NCBI GenBank assembly: GCA_002327225.1
Contig: DCUN01000033.1
Location: 8,003-21,298, forward strand
Origin: Desulfobulbaceae bacterium UBA2213
Lineage (GTDB): Bacteria; Desulfobacterota; Desulfobulbia; Desulfobulbales; Desulfocapsaceae
Direction: 5' to 3'
DNA length: 13,296 nt
The notes under the pieces are model-generated. The model was given only the letters and a program-made list of their open reading frames with translations, did not search any database and had not been told where the DNA came from. Made by a program: the position numbers and the translations under genes. Positions 8,532 through 13,296 of this stretch are shown here, in pieces. Positions within the stretch are counted from its first letter, which is position 1; each line of letters opens with the position of its first letter.

Positions 8532-8537
8532 CGTGCA

Positions 8538-10451
8538 ATGTCCCTGATCAAACAGCTCTGGTTTGCCACCGCCGTCATCATGGCCCTCGCCTTTGGCGGA
8601 AGTTTTGTAGTCAGCACACTTTCGGCCCAGAAGTATCTGGCCCAGCAGCTGTCCCTGAAAAACATTGACAATGCCACTTCTCTGGCCATTTCCATGTCTC
8701 AGGTGGCCGATGATGACCCCATCACCCTGGAGCTGTTGCTCGGTGCCCAGTTCGACAGTGGCCATTATCAGTTCATCCGTTTGACCGATCCCAATGGCAA
8801 GATCCTGGTTGACCGCAGCAATCCGGTCACCCCTTCCACCGCACCGGAGTGGTTCCAGGCGCTGATTCCTCTGCAGGCTCCTCCTGGAATTGCTCAGGTA
8901 CAGGATGGCTGGCGACAGCTTGGCACTCTCACCCTGCAAAGTCACAGCAGATTTGCCTACGAGGCCCTCTGGGAGAGCACCCTGCGCCTTCTCTTTTGGT
9001 TCGGTGCCGGCGCGGCTCTTGCCGGTTTTATCGGCTCGCTAATCCTCAAATCGATCATTCATCCCCTGCACGATGTCGTTGACCAGGCACAGGCCATTGG
9101 GGCCAGACGTTTCATCACCATCCCGGTGCCCCGGACTCTGGAGCTACGCCGTGTGGTCAGCGCCATGAACTTGCTGACCAGCCGAATAAAGAACATGCTG
9201 GAAGAGGAAGCAGCGCGTCTGGAAAATATGCGCCGGCAGAGCGAACACGATTCTCTCACCGGGCTTCTCCAACGGGAACCTTTTCTCCAGCGCACCAAGT
9301 CCCTCCTCGGCCGGGATGATGCGAGTGCAGCCGGTGTTCTGGTGATCGCCCGCTTTTCCCGTCTAAGCGAGACCAATCGAGAAATTGGCCGACTGACAGC
9401 TGACCAGCTACTGCGCCGTCTCGGAGAGAAGCTGTCGGCCATGGTGGTCGAACATCCAGACTGGCTGGTCGGTCGGCTTAACGGCTCTGATTTCGCCTTG
9501 CTTGTTCCCGGCGGCGCGGGGATACCCCTTGATTTGGCACAGAAAGTCGACAGCGCACTGCATCTGGCCATTGATGATGCCAACCTGGCCGGAGAACGGA
9601 TGCTGGCAGTGGGGGCGACTTCTCTGGACCCGGGCGAACCCCTCTCGCAACTCCTTTCCCGCACCGATATAGCTTTAGTCACTGCCGAGGCCAATGACGC
9701 GGCAACGGTGCAGGTGGTCAATAAATATGACGCAGCCCAGCCCTTCAGCGATCTGAACTCCTGGCGGGCGGCCCTGACAGGGGCTCTCGACTCCAAGGCT
9801 CTGAAATTAGCAGAATATCCGGTGGTTGACAGCAGCGGCAGTCTGCTGCATCATGAAGCGCTGGTAAGGCTTTTTATCGGTGGCGAGTGGCTCTCGGCAG
9901 GGATTTTCATGCCCTGGGCCGCACGCCTGGGACTGATGTCCCGTATTGACGAGGGGGTGGTTACAACGGCCCTGCTGGAAATAAGTCGGAGGGATGAAGC
10001 CTTGGGAATCAATGTTTCCGCCGAGGCGCTCTGCGATGCCGGGTTTATGGCTGACCTGCTCAGGCAACTGCAGAAAAGCCCGGAGCTTGCACCCCGCCTC
10101 TGGATCGAGGTTCCCGAAGCTGTGGCTTTTCGCCATCTCGCCGAGTTCCGGGCCCTCTGCCAGGCGGTAAAACCTCTGGGCACCAAGGTCGGCCTCGAGC
10201 ATGTCGGGTACCAGTTCTCCCGCATCAGTGACCTGCATGATCTGGGGCTGGACTATGTAAAAATCGACGCAGGTCTCATCTGGGATATTCATGCCAACCC
10301 GGACAGGCAGGCATTTTTGAGAGGATTATGCATGATCGCCCACTCCATCGGTCTGATGACTATTGCCGAGGGGGTACAGAGCCAGGCGGAAATAAAGATC
10401 CTGCCGGGTCTCGGGATGGACGGTATGACAGGCCCGGGGATAAGGATATAA
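8538..10451 (+). CDS. lapD: LapD-type inner-membrane c-di-GMP receptor (HAMP, degenerate GGDEF-EAL)
   Basis: This 637-residue inner-membrane receptor binds cytoplasmic c-di-GMP and then sequesters the periplasmic protease LapG, protecting a surface adhesin. Layout: membrane helix 1 at about 7-27; periplasmic LapD/MoxY-type domain at 28-150, matching LapD in FDSGHYQFIRL, PEWFQALI and GW; helix 2 at about 150-172; HAMP to about 225; GGDEF at 235-395; EAL at 400-637. W125, in the loop that in Pseudomonas LapD inserts into LapG, is present at the same residue number. The GGDEF signature is NGSDF (315-319), so cyclase activity is unlikely. In the EAL domain, the EAL signature (440-442), N492, E524, K575 and E611 remain, but the metal-binding DDFG is replaced by E554-H555-V-G, so phosphodiesterase activity is probably lost while ligand binding could persist. 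It ends 56 nt from the convergent TolC gene. Confidence 0.93.
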   Translation: MSLIKQLWFATAVIMALAFGGSFVVSTLSAQKYLAQQLSLKNIDNATSLAISMSQVADDDPITLELLLGAQFDSGHYQFIRLTDPNGKILVDRSNPVTPSTAPEWFQALIPLQAPPGIAQVQDGWRQLGTLTLQSHSRFAYEALWESTLRLLFWFGAGAALAGFIGSLILKSIIHPLHDVVDQAQAIGARRFITIPVPRTLELRRVVSAMNLLTSRIKNMLEEEAARLENMRRQSEHDSLTGLLQREPFLQRTKSLLGRDDASAAGVLVIARFSRLSETNREIGRLTADQLLRRLGEKLSAMVVEHPDWLVGRLNGSDFALLVPGGAGIPLDLAQKVDSALHLAIDDANLAGERMLAVGATSLDPGEPLSQLLSRTDIALVTAEANDAATVQVVNKYDAAQPFSDLNSWRAALTGALDSKALKLAEYPVVDSSGSLLHHEALVRLFIGGEWLSAGIFMPWAARLGLMSRIDEGVVTTALLEISRRDEALGINVSAEALCDAGFMADLLRQLQKSPELAPRLWIEVPEAVAFRHLAEFRALCQAVKPLGTKVGLEHVGYQFSRISDLHDLGLDYVKIDAGLIWDIHANPDRQAFLRGLCMIAHSIGLMTIAEGVQSQAEIKILPGLGMDGMTGPGIRI

Positions 10452-10507
10452 TCTTTCCTCATCTCCGGGCCGTTGAATTCTGCGAATCTCTTTCTCCGGA
10501 TCCGCTA

Positions 10508-12277
10508 TCAGTCAACACTCACAGCTTCGACCCGGCGGTTGCGGCTTCGACCCTCCTTCGTGCCGTTATCCGCAATGGGTCGCGTCAATCCGAAGCCAAC
10601 GGCATTCACTCGCTCGGTTTCCACTCCATGCTCCACCAGGCTGAGGGCAATCGCTTTAGCCCGAGCCTCGGAGAGTTGCTGATTATAGCTGTCCGGACCA
10701 ATATTGTCTGTATGTCCTTCTATGGTCAGCTTGAGGTCTGGATGCTGCTTGAGAAAATCGGCCAGCTTGCTAATTTCTGCCTTATATTCCTGGCGGATCT
10801 CCACCGAGTCAAAGGGGAACTCCACCTTGATTGTATAGGGGATATTTTTCAGCAAAACTTCCAGGGCAGGGTCGGTAACTTTAGGGGAAGGCTCAGAAAC
10901 TTCCAGTGAATGGACTGCAATTGTCGCCGGACAGATTTGATCGGGATCAACCTGCAACCTGTCCTGTCCTACATCTTCCAGAGAAGGCAGGGCTTCGCGA
11001 CTTACCCCCAGGGCCTTGAGCAGACGACCCATGCCGGCCAGGGTTCTGCCGTGGGCCAGGGCGTAATCATAGCTGGCATTCACATAGGCCCGACGCGCCT
11101 CGAAATACTCGTTTTCCGTGTCCAGCAGGTCGAGCAGGGTGCGCTGACCGATATCAAACTGATCCTTGTAAGCTATGCGGGCCTTGCCGATAGATATCTG
11201 GTGTTCGTTGAGATACATGAGCTGTTCTTTCAACTTTTGCATATCATTGAAGGCAATAGCCAGGGTCTGACGCAGGTCGCGACAGGCTTTCTCGCGCAGA
11301 CTCTTCGCCATGTCCAGCCGCTGCATATACTGACGTTTGGCGGCCTGATCCGAACCGCCGGCAAAGATATTATAACGCAAGACCACCTCGGCAACGGTCT
11401 CATCCCTGCGTCCATCGAGGGCATCCATGCCCTCACTGAAAACCTGCCGGGCCTGCAAGTCCACCCGGGGATGGAAGGCAGCTTTACGGACAGCCACGGC
11501 AGCCTCAGCGGCGCGCACATTCTCCACTGCGGCATTGAAGGCAGGGCTTTCCTGGAAGCCAAGCTCCAAGGTCTCTTGCAGATTGGCAGGAATCCCGTCA
11601 CGAAGGATATCATGCGGTGCCAGAAGGGGAGGAGTGGTGCCGACAATGCGCAGATAGCGGTTGCTCACATCATAGAGATTACTGTTTTCCGTCACCTGGT
11701 TGGCTTCGGAAAGAGCAAGTCGACCGGCAGCTTGTTCCCAGTCTACCTGACGGCCGACTCCGGCTTTGACCCGTTCTTGAATTTTACTGAAAACATTCTG
11801 ATGCTGACTGTAATTATCTGTCGCCAGCGTTCGTAACTCACGGTAGCGCAAGACATCAAGATAGGCCCGCATGGCCTCAAGCCCCACCTGCTCGGAAGCG
11901 TTCAGCACTTCATAATAGCGGACCAGCTTGGCGTATCCCAGCCGGTTCACTTCATTCCTGGTTGCAAAGCCGTCATAGACCATCTGGCTGAGAGAAAGCG
12001 TTACGTTACTGCGGGTGAAATCTTCGTTCGCTCGATTGTCCTGGGACCAACGCTCCCATCCGGTTCCCGTGCTGAGATCAACGCGAGGGAAAAAGCCACC
12101 CTGAGCCACATCCTGCTCGTCGGTTGAAGAGAGAAATGCATACCAGGTCGCCTGAACCTCAGGATTTTCAGTAATAGCTTTCCGGACAACATCCGCAAGG
12201 GTTGTGGGCTCCTCCGCATGGGCCGGACTGGCCACCAATAAGAATAAAAAGATCAATCTGATCAATTTGCCACGCAT
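10508..12277 (-). CDS. TolC-family outer-membrane channel with C-terminal OmpA domain (LapE/AggA-like fusion)
   Basis: This 589-residue protein is the likely outer-membrane channel of a type I secretion system for a Lap-type adhesin. Residues 1-21 are a signal peptide (basic start, LIFLFLLVA core, cleavage after AHA). Two TolC/OEP repeats follow at about 25-215 and 235-425, with motifs such as SQMVYDGF (97-104) and the classic FDIGQRTLLDLLDTENEYF helix ending near 392. A linker leads to an OmpA-like domain at about 482-585 with GHTDNIG, LSEARAKA and EGRSRNRRVE. D524 and R539 match the residues that contact diaminopimelate in OmpA proteins, so it should hold the channel to peptidoglycan. Ordinary TolC proteins lack this tail. 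There is no stop or frameshift at the junction. A strong AGAGGAG (12283-12289) lies 5 nt before the ATG. It is convergent with lapD and divergent from lapG. Confidence 0.94.
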   Translation of the reverse strand: MRGKLIRLIFLFLLVASPAHAEEPTTLADVVRKAITENPEVQATWYAFLSSTDEQDVAQGGFFPRVDLSTGTGWERWSQDNRANEDFTRSNVTLSLSQMVYDGFATRNEVNRLGYAKLVRYYEVLNASEQVGLEAMRAYLDVLRYRELRTLATDNYSQHQNVFSKIQERVKAGVGRQVDWEQAAGRLALSEANQVTENSNLYDVSNRYLRIVGTTPPLLAPHDILRDGIPANLQETLELGFQESPAFNAAVENVRAAEAAVAVRKAAFHPRVDLQARQVFSEGMDALDGRRDETVAEVVLRYNIFAGGSDQAAKRQYMQRLDMAKSLREKACRDLRQTLAIAFNDMQKLKEQLMYLNEHQISIGKARIAYKDQFDIGQRTLLDLLDTENEYFEARRAYVNASYDYALAHGRTLAGMGRLLKALGVSREALPSLEDVGQDRLQVDPDQICPATIAVHSLEVSEPSPKVTDPALEVLLKNIPYTIKVEFPFDSVEIRQEYKAEISKLADFLKQHPDLKLTIEGHTDNIGPDSYNQQLSEARAKAIALSLVEHGVETERVNAVGFGLTRPIADNGTKEGRSRNRRVEAVSVD

Positions 12278-12282
12278 AATAT

Positions 12283-12289
12283 CTCCTCT
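12283..12289 (-). promoter_or_regulatory. Ribosome-binding site of the TolC-OmpA gene
   Basis: AGAGGAG on the minus strand sits five bases ahead of the ATG at 12277, fixing the start. The resulting N-terminus is a textbook signal peptide. Confidence 0.85.
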
Positions 12290-12314
12290 TTGCTTGTATG
12301 TTCCTTAAGGCAAC

Positions 12315-12333
12315 CCCCGTGGATTTACCGGGG
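12315..12333. repeat. Short inverted repeat in the leader of the TolC-OmpA gene
   Basis: CCCCG (12315-12319) and CGGGG (12329-12333) form a 5-bp GC-only stem with a 9-base loop about 40 bp upstream of the TolC-OmpA start. The 8-bp palindrome CCTTAAGG lies next to it at 12303-12310. There is no T-run on either side, so it is not an intrinsic terminator. It may be a leader hairpin or a protein site; either role is inference. Confidence 0.3.
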
Positions 12334-12418
12334 AACAAGTGATGACTCTTGAGATTATTGAGAAACTTGACAATAGTGGCTGCAAAGAGCCGGATACTCC
12401 CCAGGTGGCGCATGTCTG

Positions 12419-12447
12419 GGAATATGAGATTTGCAACATCCAGACAA
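12419..12447 (-). promoter_or_regulatory. Candidate promoter of the TolC-OmpA gene
   Basis: On the minus strand, TTGTCT (12447-12442) and TATTCC (12424-12419) are separated by exactly 17 bp, an acceptable sigma-70 arrangement about 140 bp before the ATG. The -10 element is imperfect, so the call is tentative. Confidence 0.3.
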
Positions 12448-12598
12448 ACACTTAGAATAATAGAAAAAAACATACCATGAACGCTGGCGCCACGTCAACA
12501 GGAAAAAAACATCTTTTGCATGAAGAATCATACTGTTAGCAGATAATCTATTTTTTTACGAGACCATCCAAACATACCACCTTCGCTTAAGAGATCTC

Positions 12599-12775
12599 AT
12601 GTTGATTTGTAAAAGTCAAGGTATATTGTTCAGGAATAAGGTTCAGAATGTTCAAATTCACAGTGTGTTGAGAGGAAAAATCAGCTCTCCGGCCGAGGTG
12701 AAGAGACGATTTACCGTTCTCTTGCCAGGATGTGCGTTTCGATACATCTTGCGGGAGGGGTGGAGCATGTTGTAA
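12599..12775 (+). CDS. Hypothetical 58-residue ORF upstream of lapG (doubtful)
   Basis: This short frame begins with ATG TTG about ten bases after an AAGAG sequence and ends with TAA at 12773-12775. The product would be basic, with no signal peptide or membrane segment and no recognisable family. It overlaps the plus-strand TATATT that could serve lapG. A frame of this length is easily expected by chance; it is recorded because it is the only open frame of note in this part of the gap. Confidence 0.12.
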   Translation: MLICKSQGILFRNKVQNVQIHSVLRGKISSPAEVKRRFTVLLPGCAFRYILREGWSML

Positions 12776-12879
12776 GGTTTGAGAAGTGGCTGCACCTCAG
12801 GAAAAGATGTTGTCACCGACTACGAAATATTTTTTCTTCCTTCGCCCTGCGGAATACCGTACCCATGCCGACAGTCGCA

Positions 12880-13296
12880 ATGAAAAAGCAACCCTTCGGA
12901 TTACCCCTGTTGCGGACCGGATTTTTCATAACGGGCCTTGTCCTTCTGGCAGGTCTGGTAGCAGCGGCCCCGGATTTCGACCTCATGTCCCAACTGGCCG
13001 GACAGCGCTTCGGCATGGAGGGGCGGAGGGCAATAATCGAGTGGCGGCAATTTATGACCAAGACAGACACGCTCCCTGAAGGAGATCAGCTCCGGGCGGT
13101 CAACGAATTCATCAACCTTAAAGTACGCTTCGGCAACGATACCACAATCTGGCAGCAACCAGACTATTGGGCCACCCCTTTGGAAACCCTGAGCCGCGGC
13201 CAGGGCGACTGCGAAGACTTCGCTATTGCCAAGTATGCCACCCTCAAGCTCCTGGGTGTACCTGGCGAGAAACTGCGCCTGACCTATGTCAAGGCC
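12880..13296 (+). CDS. lapG: LapG-type periplasmic calcium-dependent cysteine protease (BTLCP; partial, C-terminus beyond right edge)
   Basis: LapG cleaves the N-terminal retention module of a LapA-like adhesin at a double-alanine site, releasing the adhesin; LapD inhibits it when c-di-GMP is high. The 139 visible codons begin MKKQPF and have a hydrophobic signal region at about 13-29 with likely cleavage near VAAA. The bacterial transglutaminase-like fold follows with FGNDTTIWQQPDYWATPLE, then the catalytic GDCEDFAIAKY motif. C111 is the nucleophile, and D110, E112 and D113 match the calcium-binding residues of characterised LapG. LRLTYVKA, before the edge, also matches the family. The catalytic His and Asp lie beyond the window. 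An in-frame ATG at 12865 is an alternative start; neither has a clear ribosome-binding site, and I prefer 12880 for its signal-peptide shape. The gene diverges from the TolC-OmpA gene. Confidence 0.92.
   Translation, partial: MKKQPFGLPLLRTGFFITGLVLLAGLVAAAPDFDLMSQLAGQRFGMEGRRAIIEWRQFMTKTDTLPEGDQLRAVNEFINLKVRFGNDTTIWQQPDYWATPLETLSRGQGDCEDFAIAKYATLKLLGVPGEKLRLTYVKA

Larger units (their letters stand above)
7908..8537. other. Divergent intergenic region between the YqeY operon and lapD
   Basis: There are 630 nt without a confident gene. The region should contain the promoters of the minus-strand YqeY-kinase-regulator operon and of plus-strand lapD. It holds one weak 97-codon ORF (7925-8218) and a possible lapD promoter near 8412-8438. 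Between 8219 and 8411 I see no gene, no convincing terminator, no c-di-GMP riboswitch consensus and no -24/-12 sigma-54 promoter. Confidence 0.6.
12278..12879. other. Divergent intergenic region between the TolC-OmpA gene and lapG
   Basis: There are about 600 nt without a confident gene, AT-richer by eye than the flanking genes. It should carry the divergent promoters of the channel and protease genes. Contents seen: a GC inverted repeat near 12315-12333, a possible minus-strand promoter at 12419-12447, the palindrome TGGCGCCA at 12485-12492, a good -10-like TATATT at 12622-12627 on the plus strand without a matching -35, and a doubtful 58-codon ORF. No riboswitch consensus was recognised. 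Confidence 0.6.

Noticed and set aside
8412..8537. Upstream start for lapD at 8412
   Set aside because: No strong ribosome-binding site, and it would add 42 residues before the family-typical MSLIKQLW N-terminus; the AAGGAG at 8526 supports 8538.
8929..8946. TGGCAC...TGC resembling a sigma-54 promoter
   Set aside because: The spacing between the GG and GC elements is two bases too long and it lies inside lapD. No correctly spaced -24/-12 site was found by eye in the intergenic regions.
10452..10507. Possible bidirectional terminator between convergent lapD and the TolC-OmpA gene
   Set aside because: Only short CCGG-containing pieces and no stable stem followed by a T-run could be found in the 56-nt gap.
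10910..11836. A 308-codon plus-strand ORF opposite the TolC-OmpA gene
   Set aside because: The minus strand encodes a complete TolC-OmpA protein with signal peptide and strong ribosome-binding site; the plus frame has no recognisable family.
12168..12473. A 101-codon minus-strand ORF spanning the TolC-OmpA start
   Set aside because: Half of it is out of frame inside the channel gene and the rest lies in its promoter/leader region; no domain and no good start.

Overview
The window holds nine confident protein genes in three functional blocks, with the two outermost genes cut by the window edges. Gene content, an NtrB/NtrC-type pair whose kinase has a Cys/His-bearing PAS domain, and a LapD/LapG adhesin-control module suggest a Gram-negative bacterium. 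I lean towards Desulfobacterota (Desulfobulbales-like), but this is inference from gene style; no rRNA or other phylogenetic marker is present.

Block 1 (1-4257, minus strand) is a type I Wadjet operon, read right to left as jetA-jetB-jetC. jetA and jetB are 6 nt apart and jetB overlaps jetC by 8 nt. The jetC reading frame runs off the left edge after 719 codons. The fourth gene, the nuclease subunit jetD, is not visible and would lie further left. Wadjet is an SMC-like (MukBEF-related) defence complex that extrudes and cleaves circular plasmid DNA.

Block 2 (4360-7907, minus strand) is a tight operon: a GatB/YqeY-domain protein, a soluble PAS histidine kinase, and a sigma-54-dependent response regulator with REC-PAS-AAA+-Fis HTH architecture. 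The kinase and regulator genes overlap by 14 nt. The regulator stops 102 nt before jetA on the same strand, with no obvious terminator between them.

Block 3 (8538 to the right edge) is a Lap-type cell-surface adhesin control and secretion module. lapD (+) is a membrane c-di-GMP receptor with degenerate GGDEF and partly degenerate EAL domains. It converges on a minus-strand TolC-family outer-membrane channel that carries a C-terminal OmpA peptidoglycan-binding domain. Divergent from that, lapG (+), a periplasmic calcium-dependent cysteine protease, runs off the right edge. By the known Lap mechanism, c-di-GMP-bound LapD sequesters LapG and so protects a large type I-secreted adhesin anchored in the TolC channel. 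The adhesin and the inner-membrane ABC/HlyD secretion genes are not in the window.

Two longer stretches lack a confident gene: 7908-8537 and 12278-12879. Both are divergent promoter regions and contain only weak small ORFs and weak promoter or palindrome candidates. No tRNA, rRNA, CRISPR array, insertion sequence or attachment site was seen. The most unusual single item is the TolC-OmpA fusion inside a Lap module.
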